Assembly (NCBI GenBank): GCA_900770345.1
Contig: CAAGKF010000258.1
Span: forward strand, 1-46,822
DNA from: Lachnospiraceae bacterium
Lineage (GTDB): Bacteria > Bacillota > Clostridia > Lachnospirales > Lachnospiraceae
Reading direction: 5' to 3'
DNA: 46,822 nucleotides
In this document: positions 30,389 to 39,847 of the stretch, one piece after another
Numbering within the stretch: the first letter of the stretch is position 1
Layout: each line of letters begins with the position of its first letter
Program-made: the position numbers and the translations under genes
The notes under the pieces: generated by a model
Told to the model about the DNA's origin: nothing
Seen by the model: the letters and a program-made list of their open reading frames with translations, nothing else
Databases searched by the model: none

Positions 30389-31987
30389 CTAAAAGATCTC
30401 CTTTAATTTTCCCCAGCTTTCTTTAAAAATTTCCGGATCCATAAGCACCGGACCACCCTCCGGGATAATGGGTGCAAAACCCATATGATCCAGTATCTGT
30501 GTCTGAATGTCAATGCCCGGAGCTACCTCCTTTAAGATCATCCCTTCCTTTGTCCGTACGATCACACAGCGCTCAGTGATAAAGGTGACCTGATTTCCCC
30601 TGGTCAGGCACTGACCGGCGTTGAAAGAGAGCTGACGGCAGCTGTCCACAAATTTGTCAAAGCGTCCCTCCTGATCGATGACCATTTTTCCGTCCTCCAC
30701 ATGACATTTCAGACCGCCTGCCGTAAAGGAGCCCACAAAAACAGAATGCTTTGCATTGGCGGAAATATTGGGGAAGCCTCCCACACCGGCGATCTTTCCG
30801 TTGAGATTGGTGGTATTTACATTTCCATCTTTGTCCACCTCGCTGAGTCCGAACACCGCCACATCCAGACCTCCCTGGTCAAAGAAACTGAAATGGTCGG
30901 TCTGGTTCAGCATGGCCTCCGGATTGAAATGTGCTCCGAAATCGCCTCCGGGCGCAGGAATTCCGCCGATCAGTCCTGACTCCGAGATCAGAGTCACTTC
31001 TGAGCTGACCCCTTCCTCCATCAGAACATTCGGGATCAGACCCGGCATGCCGATGCCCAGATTGCATTTATTTCCCGCGTGGAGCTCCATGGCGGCCCGT
31101 CTGGAAAATACCTTTTTTTCATCCAGCGGAAGGGACTGCATGCTGCTTGACACGGGAACCCGGACCTCTCCCGTAAAAGCCGGGTTAAAATGAGTCACCT
31201 GAGTCTGCATGATCCTTTCCGGATGCTCCGCCAGACAGATATAATCCACCAGAATCCCCGGTATCCTTACATTTCTGGGATCCAGAGATCCTGTCTTTGC
31301 CAGACGCTCTACCTGCGCGATCACAACAGCTCCCGAAGCCTTTGCCGCCATGGCAAGATCCAGCGGCTCACAGGGCATGCATTCCTTTTCATAAGTCAGG
31401 TTGCCCTCCTCGTCTGCCGTTGTAGCGCGCAGAAGAGCCACGTTCAGCTTCGGAAGCGTATAGAACAGATATTCCTCCCCCTCAAAATCCGGAATATATT
31501 TTACGATCTGAGGACCCTCCTTCTTTGTTTTCTCATTGATCATCGCTCCGTCATATCTGGGATCCATAAAGGTTCCCAGGCCCACCTTGGTCAGAAGTCC
31601 CGGAAAACCTCTTCCCACCTCTCTCCACACCTGTCCTACTACTCCCAGCGGAATATTGTAGGCCAGTATTTTGTTTTCCGCAATCTGCTTTGTAACCTGA
31701 AAGGAGCAGCCTACATGCCCGTGAATACTGCACGTCATAAGACCGTCATGTGCCAGAGCACACTCCCCGCGGCAGGTTTTTCCGTCTTCCGACATACGTC
31801 CGAAATCTCCCTGTCCCGCGCCGTGGATATGAGTGATTCCCGCCGGATGTCCCGTTTCCAGAAAACGTTTTTCAATGGCCAGGCCGATCTCCTCCGGCCA
31901 TCCGGCCATTCCCTGAACGGCAGAACCGATCACTGCCCCGTCCTGTACCATTTCCGCCGCTTCCCTGATTGTAATAAGTTTTGCCAT
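30389..31987 (-). CDS. Acyl-CoA:carboxylate CoA-transferase, family I (YdiF-like)
   Basis: 532 residues with alpha and beta halves fused, as in YdiF/propionate CoA-transferase. N-terminal KLITIREAAEMVQDGAVIGS, and the beta-half catalytic glutamate in LISESGLIGGIPAPGGDFG (about 337-355). GNKCNLGIGMPGLIPN is a second family block. It moves CoA between a donor acyl-CoA and a free acid, without ATP. Together with the adjacent acyl-CoA ligase it gives two ways to activate a carboxylic acid. 17 bp before the thioesterase. Confidence 0.9.
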   Translation of the reverse strand: MAKLITIREAAEMVQDGAVIGSAVQGMAGWPEEIGLAIEKRFLETGHPAGITHIHGAGQGDFGRMSEDGKTCRGECALAHDGLMTCSIHGHVGCSFQVTKQIAENKILAYNIPLGVVGQVWREVGRGFPGLLTKVGLGTFMDPRYDGAMINEKTKKEGPQIVKYIPDFEGEEYLFYTLPKLNVALLRATTADEEGNLTYEKECMPCEPLDLAMAAKASGAVVIAQVERLAKTGSLDPRNVRIPGILVDYICLAEHPERIMQTQVTHFNPAFTGEVRVPVSSSMQSLPLDEKKVFSRRAAMELHAGNKCNLGIGMPGLIPNVLMEEGVSSEVTLISESGLIGGIPAPGGDFGAHFNPEAMLNQTDHFSFFDQGGLDVAVFGLSEVDKDGNVNTTNLNGKIAGVGGFPNISANAKHSVFVGSFTAGGLKCHVEDGKMVIDQEGRFDKFVDSCRQLSFNAGQCLTRGNQVTFITERCVIVRTKEGMILKEVAPGIDIQTQILDHMGFAPIIPEGGPVLMDPEIFKESWGKLKEIF

Positions 31988-32053
31988 ACGCTACCTTCCT
32001 CTCTCCCGTTATGCCTGTGCTTTGTCTTTCTGTTGTGCTGCTTTGCTTTTCCG

Positions 32054-33730
32054 TTATGATACAGCGTTTTTGCGTATCCGTTCTTCCGCGGTTTTTCTGA
32101 GCTGTCCCTTCGCGATCTTTCCTGTGGCCGACACCGGAAAATCCTCCACCACCGCAATCTCCTGCGGAATCTTTATAGTCGCGATCCTTCCGCGGCACCA
32201 CTGCTCCAGCTCTTTCTGATCCATGGTTTTTCCCGGCTTCAGCTTCAAAAAGGCATACACCATCTCCCCATATTGTTCATCCGGTGCTCCTACCACTGCG
32301 GCAGCCTCAATATCTTCATGAAGATTCAGGAACTCCTCCACCTCTTTGGGGCTGATATTTTCTCCGCCCCGTATGATCAGATCCTTGCAGCGGCCCTTTA
32401 ATACCAACAGACCTTTGTCTGTAAAATATCCCAGGTCTCCTGTATGAAGCCAGCCTTCCTCATCAATGGCCTTTGCCGTTTCCTCCGGAGAATTGTAGTA
32501 TTCCTTCATAACACAGGGACTTTTAATACAGATCTCTCCCGTTTCTTCCCCTGTCAGCTCTCCGCCTGTATCCAGGCTGCGGATCTTCGCTTTTACCCCG
32601 GGCCACAGACGGCCGGCGCCGGAAAACACCGTATCGATGGAGTCCTCCAGACCGGTGCTGGCGATCCCGGGACCGGCTTCTGTCATTCCGTACATGGTGA
32701 TGACCGCACCCGCTCCCAGTACCTCCTTCATATCCATCAGCGTCTGCCTGGGACAGGGCGCCCCCGCCGTCACGCAAAGACGCAGGAAAAGTCCCGGAAC
32801 CTTCGAGTTGGCTTTCTGCATCTCCTCCTTTACCAGCTTTAAGAGCCTGATGTACACCGTAGGAACACTGCACAGTACCGTGCATTTTTCCTTTTTCAGT
32901 ATTTCAAAAAGATCAAAACCTTCCGGTCTGTCATAACAGACCAGAGCTGCCCCCGCTGTTATGCAGGTAAGCACAGAACCCACACAGCCCAGTGAATGGA
33001 ACATGGGAGCTGTTGTGCAGAATCTGTCTTTTTCTGTAAGCTTCATAACACGAACATGATTTTCGGCATTCCGTATCAGCTGTTCATGGCACAGGACCAC
33101 TCCCTTGGATACCCCGCTGGTCCCCGATGTATGGATAATGGTCGCTACATCGCCGGGACTGATCAGGCTTTCCCGATATTTCAGGACTTTCTGATCCATG
33201 GTCTCTCCCTGCTCCAGAAGCTCTTCAAACTGCCATGCACATCTGTGTGGCCTGGCCGGGTCCGTTACGATCACATGGCGAAGCTTTGGAAGCTTTCTGC
33301 AGTTTAGTCTCCCCGGACTGCTTTCCCGAAGCTCGGGGCAGATCTCATACATCATCTCCATATGCTCCCTGGCCTTGATCCCCTGCTTGATAAAGATCAT
33401 CTTTACGTCAGCCCGTTTCAGGAGCATTTCCAGCATTCCCGCCTTCTCATGGATATTCAGGTTCACGATCACTCCGCCTGCCCTCGCCACCGCGATCTTG
33501 GTCACAATAGTTTCCCAGCAATTATCCATAATAACCGCAACATGGTCTCCTTTTTCCATCCCCAGCCGCAGCACAGCTCCTGCCAGACTGCCGCTCAGCT
33601 CCTTTAACTGACCGTAGGTAAGGCGGCGGTTCTGCCTGACATCCACTACTGCTTCCCGGTTCGGATATTTTTCTGCCTGCAGGCTGGTCAGCTGTCCCAA
33701 TGTCATATTTTCCAGTTTTTCTTCTTCCAT
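32054..33730 (-). CDS. AMP-forming acyl-CoA ligase
   Basis: 558 residues, ANL superfamily. ATP loop IIHTSGTSGVSKGV (about 199-212), YGMTEAGP (A5), GWLHTGDLGYF (A7), GRCKDLIIRGGENISPKEVE (A8 hinge) and the catalytic lysine in PVSATGKIAKGQL (A10). It should form an acyl-CoA from a carboxylic acid, ATP and CoA; chain length or aromatic preference cannot be read. Ten bp after the MFS gene. 66 bp with short imperfect direct repeats separate it from the CoA-transferase gene. Confidence 0.9.
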   Translation of the reverse strand: MEEEKLENMTLGQLTSLQAEKYPNREAVVDVRQNRRLTYGQLKELSGSLAGAVLRLGMEKGDHVAVIMDNCWETIVTKIAVARAGGVIVNLNIHEKAGMLEMLLKRADVKMIFIKQGIKAREHMEMMYEICPELRESSPGRLNCRKLPKLRHVIVTDPARPHRCAWQFEELLEQGETMDQKVLKYRESLISPGDVATIIHTSGTSGVSKGVVLCHEQLIRNAENHVRVMKLTEKDRFCTTAPMFHSLGCVGSVLTCITAGAALVCYDRPEGFDLFEILKKEKCTVLCSVPTVYIRLLKLVKEEMQKANSKVPGLFLRLCVTAGAPCPRQTLMDMKEVLGAGAVITMYGMTEAGPGIASTGLEDSIDTVFSGAGRLWPGVKAKIRSLDTGGELTGEETGEICIKSPCVMKEYYNSPEETAKAIDEEGWLHTGDLGYFTDKGLLVLKGRCKDLIIRGGENISPKEVEEFLNLHEDIEAAAVVGAPDEQYGEMVYAFLKLKPGKTMDQKELEQWCRGRIATIKIPQEIAVVEDFPVSATGKIAKGQLRKTAEERIRKNAVS

Positions 33731-33740
33731 AACCTGTCCC

Positions 33741-34991
33741 CTATTTTCCGGTGCGTCTGTTGACCGCCTTCAGGACCAGAATGATCAGCAGCGCTGCCGC
33801 ACCCATGGCTCCCACTGCCATCAGCGGAACACTGTAGGATCCGGTACTGTCATACAGATTGTTGGCCAGAATAGGACCAATATAGCCGCCCAGCGCAAAA
33901 CCGATGAACATAATGCCGTAATTCACACCGTTATGCCGGATTCCGAAGGCATCTGCCGTCAGGGCCGGATATACACCCATGGTTCCGCCGTAGCACATGG
34001 CGATCAGGGTGGCAAAAACAACGAATATTACCAGAGAACCGCTGGAGGTCAGAGCGGAAAGAGCAAAGCCGCAGACTGCCACCAGAGCCGCCATAATCGT
34101 AAGTGCCGGGTAACGGCCGATCTTGTCGGAAACCCATCCCCACAGCACGCGTCCTCCCGTATTGCCGACGGCAATAATGCTGACCACAGCCGCCGCCGAA
34201 GCCGCATCCACACCCGCGATCGCCTGAGCCATGGGAGATCCCTGACTCACAACCATAAGTCCTCCTGTGGCAAAGATCGTAAACACAACGATCATCAAAT
34301 AAAATCTTCCGTCCGCCAGCATCTGTTTCCAGTTCTTCTGAACAGTCTGAGCTGTACCCTGGGACGCCGGACCTTCTGCCGGCTTCCAGCCTTCAGGCAC
34401 CCAGCCCTCGGGAGGCTCCGAGATAAAGCAGGCCGCTATAAGGATAACTGCTCCGTAGGCAATACCCAGAATACGGAAAGCAGATAAAACTCCTCTGGCG
34501 CTGATAATGCTCTGCATGATCGGCGGAAAGATAATGCTTCCCGCGCCGTAAGCCGCCGTGGAAACGCCCGCGATCAGACCTCTCTTATCCGGGAAAAAGC
34601 GGACCGTATTGCCGATGGTGATACCATAGGCAAAGGCGATTCCGAAGCCGCTTAAAAGTCCGTAGGTCACATACAGCATGGGGAGACTGGATATAAAACC
34701 GGTAAGGATCAGTCCCGCGCTGAAAAGAATGCCTCCCAGCCAGACTACATTTCTCGGACCCTTCAGGGTCTTCTGCAGTCCGCTTCCCGCAATCATCGGG
34801 ATAGGAGCCACACCGCTGCAGATGGTAAACGCCAGAGCCAGCCGGGATTTGGATACTTCCATTCCGAAAATGGAAGCTGATTCGTTGAAAAGTCCTGTCT
34901 GAAATACGCTCCACGCAAATCCTGTTCCGATACAAATATTTACGACAACACTGGCGATCAGTACTGCCCACCTTTTCTTCATAAGATCCAT
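33741..34991 (-). CDS. MFS transporter of the oxalate/formate antiporter type
   Basis: 416 residues, twelve membrane segments. MKKRWAVLIASVVVNICIGTGFAWSVF with the GxxYxW-like loop and FFPDKRGLIAGVSTAAYGAGS (about 132-152) are typical of OFA-family carriers; the central loop (about 195-225) is hydrophilic. OFA members exchange or import mono- and dicarboxylates, so it may bring in the acid used by the neighbouring CoA enzymes. GAAGG precedes the ATG. Separated from the hydroxylase genes by 140 bp with a strong hairpin. Confidence 0.85.
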   Translation of the reverse strand: MDLMKKRWAVLIASVVVNICIGTGFAWSVFQTGLFNESASIFGMEVSKSRLALAFTICSGVAPIPMIAGSGLQKTLKGPRNVVWLGGILFSAGLILTGFISSLPMLYVTYGLLSGFGIAFAYGITIGNTVRFFPDKRGLIAGVSTAAYGAGSIIFPPIMQSIISARGVLSAFRILGIAYGAVILIAACFISEPPEGWVPEGWKPAEGPASQGTAQTVQKNWKQMLADGRFYLMIVVFTIFATGGLMVVSQGSPMAQAIAGVDAASAAAVVSIIAVGNTGGRVLWGWVSDKIGRYPALTIMAALVAVCGFALSALTSSGSLVIFVVFATLIAMCYGGTMGVYPALTADAFGIRHNGVNYGIMFIGFALGGYIGPILANNLYDSTGSYSVPLMAVGAMGAAALLIILVLKAVNRRTGK

Positions 34992-35054
34992 GTCATACCT
35001 TCTTTCTGAAATACCAATCTATCTGTTCGTTATTTTTTTGACATTTTAAGGTTT

Positions 35055-35096
35055 GATTTATGGCCCCGGCTGGGTGAAGTACCGGGACCATAAATC
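35055..35096 (-). repeat. 15-bp hairpin between hydroxylase and transporter genes
   Basis: GATTTATGGTCCCGG / CCGGGGCCATAAATC (one G-U) with a 12-base loop, 36 bp after the FAD-subunit stop. No U-run, so it may be an mRNA-processing or partial-termination site setting hydroxylase against transporter levels. Immediately beyond, 35028-35051 resembles a decayed ModE-like box (one intact half, four of six in the other). Confidence 0.6.
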
Positions 35097-35131
35097 CTTG
35101 CTGTCTCTATAATAGTGTCGTCGGAATGTCT

Positions 35132-37492
35132 CTATTCAGCATTGATTACCATACGCTTTACAAGCGCCTTGATCTCCTGGATCTTATAAGCATTGTGCTC
35201 CATGGCAGCCGTCCCCTCTGCCGCCACTTCCGCAGCCTGCTCTGCCAGTTCCCCGCCGGGCGCCTTTCCCCTCAGGAAATCTTCCAGCTTCTCTCTCCTC
35301 ATGGGGATCGGAGCCACGCCGCCCAGCACAGCCTTTGCATCCTGAATAATGCCGTCCTTTACCTTCAGGGCATAAGCCAGACTGACGATTGCAAAATCCA
35401 CTGCTTCACGGACACGGAATTTATCATATGCCGTCGTATAGCCCTCCGGCTCCTTAAAGCGGATCGCTTTTACCAGCTCATCCTGATCCAGCATATCTGC
35501 TGCCTTTAAATGTGTGGTAAAAAAATCTGCGGCCCGGATCGTTTTTTTTGTCGTAATAATATCCGCATCCAGAAGGATCAGCACCGGAGAAATATCCGAC
35601 GCATTAACAGAATAACATCCGCAGTTCATGCATCTGCCGGCTTCCCTGACCGCCTCCTCTGCCTCCAGAGTAAAGCTGTCCTCCTTATCAAGCGCTCTCT
35701 GATCCGCGGAAAGCTCCTTATCATGGGCCGCTGTCTTGTCCTTTACCCCCTCAGCATCAAAATGAATAAAGGTATCTCTCGGATATTTTTCCGACTGGAT
35801 CCCCCACTCTCTGTTGATAGCCTCTGCCGCATTGCGGCCGGAGCGTATTGCCTGGATTACTGTTGCCGGACCTGTGGTGGCATCGCCGCCGGCGTAAACG
35901 CCGGACTTGCTGGTAGCCTGGGTTTCCTTATCCACCTGGATCAGACCTCTGTTCAGCTGCAGCTCATATTTCTCGCCCAGGAAGCTTAAATCTACCTTCT
36001 GACCGGCAGCCATCAGAATAGAATCAGCCCATACCGTCAGCTTTTCATTTTCATCATATTTCGGATTGAAACGGCCGTCCTCATCCCTCACGGATGTGCA
36101 GCGAACCAGCTCCATGCCCGTTACTCTGCCGCCCTGATAGATGGCTCTGGATACACCGTAAGAAGGCATGATCTCAATCCCCTCTTCTCTGGCTCTTGCG
36201 ATCTCCTCTTTGCTGGCCGGCATCTCCGGCTCTGATTCCAGACATGCCAGAGTAACGCTTTTTGCTCCCAGTCTTCTGGCAGTGATCGCAACGTCCATTG
36301 CAACATTTCCGCCGCCTACTACCAGCACATGATCACGGTCCTTCTTGTTCATCCACTGATTCACCTCGATCAGGAACTGAAGTCCGAATTCCGTAAACTC
36401 CTCTCCGTCAAATCCCAGCACCGGACGCTTCCATGCGCCGGTTGCGTAAAATACTTTATCGTACCCCTGCTCAAATTTCTCAGCGGAAGCATCCTCTCCC
36501 ACTGTATAACTCAGCCGGAATTTAATTCCCATCTTTTCATAGGCTGCCACAATCTTTTCCACATAGCCCTGAGGCAGACGGTAGTTGGGGATCGCGTAGG
36601 TCAGCATGCCGCCAGCCTTCTCCATCTTATCCACAACCGTTACATCATGACCTGCCTTTCTCAGATAATAAGCTGCGGAAAGACCTGCCGGTCCGGCGCC
36701 CACCAGCGCCACCTTGTAGCCGGTCTCCTTCTTCGGCACCCTGTAGAACTGATCCGCATGCTCCAGAATATAATCGCCCACATAGCGCTCTACGCTGTGA
36801 ATGGAAATACTTTCGTCAGAGGAACAGCGGTTGCAGTGCTCCTGACACGTATGGGCGCACACTCTGGAAGTGATCATGGGAATCGGGTTTGCCTCCATCA
36901 GGATTGCTGCAGCCCCGTCAATATTTCCTTTTCTCAGCTGCTCCATGTAAGCCGGAATGTCTGTGTTGGCCGGGCACTGTACCGTACAGGGCGTCATATG
37001 AGCCTTCATACCGCCGAAAACGGAGTGATAGCGGTTGTCTCCCATAACAGCGTAGCATTCCTTCCCGCCTTTTCTCATACAGTCCATACGCCCGCCCACG
37101 CCATGGGGATACCGGTAAAACCAGCATCTGACATCCTGACAGATGTTGCCGCCGATGGTTGCCACGTTGCGGATCAGAGGCGTTGCAACCGACCGGGCAG
37201 ACTGGGCCAGTACAGGAGCCTTCTCATTTAAAAGCTCTGACTTTGCGATATCACTGAGCTTGGTGAGAGCACCGATCTCGATACTGCCTCCTTCTTCTTT
37301 TATGTACTCGCCGCCTTCAATGGTCTTTATATCGATAACCGTTTCCGGATATTCCTCCAGAATCTGCTCCTTTAATACGCCAACCAGGTCAGAACCTCCG
37401 GCCATCGCCACTTTTCTTCCCTTTCTGGTGTCCTTTAACAGAGAAACCGCCTCGTCAAAGGAAAGAGCGCTTTCATGTTCAAAATACTTCAC
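35132..37492 (-). CDS. Molybdenum hydroxylase FAD subunit with an inserted GltD-like module
   Basis: 786 residues, GTG start with GGGAGGA nearby. Residues 1-160 and about 625-745 together form the CoxM/XdhB-type FAD domain (AMAGGSDLVGVL, ATIGGNI, then NASDISPVLILLDADI and AVLGGVAPIPMRREKLED). Between them, about 165-620, is a GltD-like oxidoreductase: cysteine-rich Fe-S part (C169, C173, C212, C216, C220), VALVGAGPAGLSAAYYL (FAD, 261-277), VLVVGGGNVAMD (NAD(P), 389-400), GVYAGGDATTGPATV (531-545), then CMNCGC (621-626). It should pass electrons from 2Fe-2S clusters to FAD and on to NAD(P). Normal FAD subunits are about 290 residues. Confidence 0.88.
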   Translation of the reverse strand: MKYFEHESALSFDEAVSLLKDTRKGRKVAMAGGSDLVGVLKEQILEEYPETVIDIKTIEGGEYIKEEGGSIEIGALTKLSDIAKSELLNEKAPVLAQSARSVATPLIRNVATIGGNICQDVRCWFYRYPHGVGGRMDCMRKGGKECYAVMGDNRYHSVFGGMKAHMTPCTVQCPANTDIPAYMEQLRKGNIDGAAAILMEANPIPMITSRVCAHTCQEHCNRCSSDESISIHSVERYVGDYILEHADQFYRVPKKETGYKVALVGAGPAGLSAAYYLRKAGHDVTVVDKMEKAGGMLTYAIPNYRLPQGYVEKIVAAYEKMGIKFRLSYTVGEDASAEKFEQGYDKVFYATGAWKRPVLGFDGEEFTEFGLQFLIEVNQWMNKKDRDHVLVVGGGNVAMDVAITARRLGAKSVTLACLESEPEMPASKEEIARAREEGIEIMPSYGVSRAIYQGGRVTGMELVRCTSVRDEDGRFNPKYDENEKLTVWADSILMAAGQKVDLSFLGEKYELQLNRGLIQVDKETQATSKSGVYAGGDATTGPATVIQAIRSGRNAAEAINREWGIQSEKYPRDTFIHFDAEGVKDKTAAHDKELSADQRALDKEDSFTLEAEEAVREAGRCMNCGCYSVNASDISPVLILLDADIITTKKTIRAADFFTTHLKAADMLDQDELVKAIRFKEPEGYTTAYDKFRVREAVDFAIVSLAYALKVKDGIIQDAKAVLGGVAPIPMRREKLEDFLRGKAPGGELAEQAAEVAAEGTAAMEHNAYKIQEIKALVKRMVINAE

Positions 37493-37508
37493 AGTGATTC
37501 CTCCCCTC

Positions 37509-39830
37509 TTATGCTTTGCCTAATGCCTTTAAAATAACTGCCGGAGTAGCCGGATAGTCTTTGATATCTACACCGATGGCATTGGAGATGGCCATCAGAA
37601 CAGCGCTTGCGCCTGCCGCGCCTGAGATTTCTCCAATTCCCAGTGCCTTGAACATAAAGGAATCAATCTGTGATTCCATAATATAGCCGTCATATGGCGG
37701 GAATTCATTGAAGGTTCTCCACTTGTAATCGATCAGGCTGGAGGTCAGAAGCCTTCCGGTGGAAGGATCCAGGATACACTCCTCAAAGATCGCCGTATCG
37801 ATGCACGCAGAACCAAAGCCGCCGTGCAGCTGCATTTCCACTGCTTTGGAGTCTATGATCTGACCGATATCGGTTCCGCCTGCCACCTTGACGATCTTTG
37901 TATGACCGGTCTCCAGATCAACCTCCACTTCCACAAAAATTGCCATACAGCTGGGAATATTGAACATTTCCATATGCTTTCCGTAACCCACAATGCTCAG
38001 CTCCTTGGGAGCAAGCTTGAACATGGGAACACAAAGCTGCGGATTGTCACGCACATATACCATAAAATCTCTGGTATCCAGCTGATCCACGGAACGTCTG
38101 AAGTGCAGGGCTCCCAGCTCCAGCGCCTTTCTCTTGGCATCCATCGCAGCCAGCGAAACTGCCTTTCCTGTGGTGATCGTGCCTCGTGAACCGCAGAGAC
38201 CGTAGTTGGAAGGATTATATTTCGTTCCGGGATCCGTGATGGAAACCTTCTCCACCGGTACATTCAGCACCTCGGCAGCGATCTTGCAGGCATTGCTTCT
38301 TGTACCCATGCCGGACTCCGTGATATCACATTCAATAACGGCAGTGGATGCTCTGTGGCTTCCTACCAGATCAGGAACGATTCTCACGATCGCCTCCGTA
38401 TTATCCTCACTGATATCGGCATTTCCGATGACACCCATACCGATTCCCCTGACCTTCGTGCCGTTGACAGAGGTCGGAACATTCCATCCCTTCCATTTCT
38501 CTGCCCAGCCAAAGCGGTCTGCCGCATTCTGCATTGCCTCCGGGAAGAACAGGGAGGAACGGCTCTGCCACCAGCGTCCGTCACGCCAGATAAAGCGATC
38601 TCCTGGGGCAATATAATTCTTCTTAAATACATCCAGCGGATTGAAATTTCCTTTCTTCATAACAGTGCACATCAGGCGCTCCAGACAGCTGTTTAACTCC
38701 TGGCCGCCGTAGCCGCGGACGATGCCTGCCGCCTGCTTGTTTGTCACGGCAATATGGCTGTCCATGTACCAGTTGGGACATTTCGCACACACCAGCTGAG
38801 CCTCGCCCAGACCTACACCGACCTGACCCTGTACGGAATCCGCAATCGCTCCCGTATCTACCAGCCAGTCTCCCTCCACAGCCTTTACATAGCCTTCCTC
38901 ATCCATACCGATCTTGGCGGTAATGGTGCTGCCCAGCCGTACCTCGTAAGCCATCAGCTGCTCCGGCTTTGTCATCACGATCTTTACCGGCTGCTTTGTA
39001 ACCAGGGACAGCATGGCCGCCGACAAAACGGTGGTCATCAGAGACTGCTTGTTTCCGTAGCTTCCTCCTACGTTAAAGGTCTTTACGCTCAGGTTGGAAT
39101 TGGGGATCCTGCCTTCGCCCATCAGCTTCAGGATATGAGCACTCTGGGAGGATGCCCAGATGGTATATTCATTGCCGCCTTCATATTTGGCGATACAGCA
39201 GGGCGTTTCCGGTGCAAGAGGAGCCGGCATCTTATCAAAAGCCACCTTGTCCTCCGCCACATAAGCACATTCCTCAAAGCCCTTCTTTACATCACCGCGG
39301 ATGATCTGCCACCATGGTCCGTCCGGCTGGAAGTATTTGATTCCGTTATCCACATGATTGCCCTTGAAACGGGGATAGATTTCCACCGCTCCTTCCTTTA
39401 AGGCTTCCTCAGCCGTATATACCGGCTCCAGCTGCTCATATTCCACATCGATAAGGTCAATGGCTTCCTCAGCAATCTCAACGGTATCGGCAGCGATCAA
39501 CGCAACCAGATCGCCTACGTAGTAAACCTTATCCTCCATCAGAAGGCGGTGTACCGGAAGACCCAGCCCCCAGCGCTCCGGCATGTTTTTGTGGGTTACA
39601 ACCGCGCGCACGCCGGGCAGTGCCTCCGCTTTCGAAGTATCAATGGAAAGGATCTTCGCATGGGGATAAGGGCTTCTTTTTGTCTTGCCGAAAAGCATGT
39701 GAGGAACAGAAAAATCATCCAGGAAGATCGCCTTGCCCGTTACAATATCCTTCGCATCTTTTCGGGGGGTGTACTTGCCCACATGGCGGTAATTCGGCTG
39801 TTTGATATCACGATATTCAAGCTTGCTCAT
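37509..39830 (-). CDS. Molybdenum hydroxylase large (molybdopterin) subunit
   Basis: 773 residues, xanthine-dehydrogenase family. N-terminal a/b hammerhead (KYTPRKDAKDIVTGKAIFLDD), WASSQ (226-230), GGSYGNKQ (255-262, usual GGGFGGKE), VRGYGGQE (371-378), GLCGSRGT, and the catalytic glutamate in GIGEISGAAG (E734). Position 262 is Gln where bovine xanthine oxidase has substrate-binding Glu802, so a classic xanthine enzyme is unlikely. It binds molybdopterin cytosine dinucleotide, here perhaps with labile selenium, and hydroxylates or reduces an unknown substrate. 16 bp to the FAD subunit and 17 bp from the small subunit. Confidence 0.9.
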   Translation of the reverse strand: MSKLEYRDIKQPNYRHVGKYTPRKDAKDIVTGKAIFLDDFSVPHMLFGKTKRSPYPHAKILSIDTSKAEALPGVRAVVTHKNMPERWGLGLPVHRLLMEDKVYYVGDLVALIAADTVEIAEEAIDLIDVEYEQLEPVYTAEEALKEGAVEIYPRFKGNHVDNGIKYFQPDGPWWQIIRGDVKKGFEECAYVAEDKVAFDKMPAPLAPETPCCIAKYEGGNEYTIWASSQSAHILKLMGEGRIPNSNLSVKTFNVGGSYGNKQSLMTTVLSAAMLSLVTKQPVKIVMTKPEQLMAYEVRLGSTITAKIGMDEEGYVKAVEGDWLVDTGAIADSVQGQVGVGLGEAQLVCAKCPNWYMDSHIAVTNKQAAGIVRGYGGQELNSCLERLMCTVMKKGNFNPLDVFKKNYIAPGDRFIWRDGRWWQSRSSLFFPEAMQNAADRFGWAEKWKGWNVPTSVNGTKVRGIGMGVIGNADISEDNTEAIVRIVPDLVGSHRASTAVIECDITESGMGTRSNACKIAAEVLNVPVEKVSITDPGTKYNPSNYGLCGSRGTITTGKAVSLAAMDAKRKALELGALHFRRSVDQLDTRDFMVYVRDNPQLCVPMFKLAPKELSIVGYGKHMEMFNIPSCMAIFVEVEVDLETGHTKIVKVAGGTDIGQIIDSKAVEMQLHGGFGSACIDTAIFEECILDPSTGRLLTSSLIDYKWRTFNEFPPYDGYIMESQIDSFMFKALGIGEISGAAGASAVLMAISNAIGVDIKDYPATPAVILKALGKA

Positions 39831-39847
39831 TCTTCTTTGCCCTCCTT

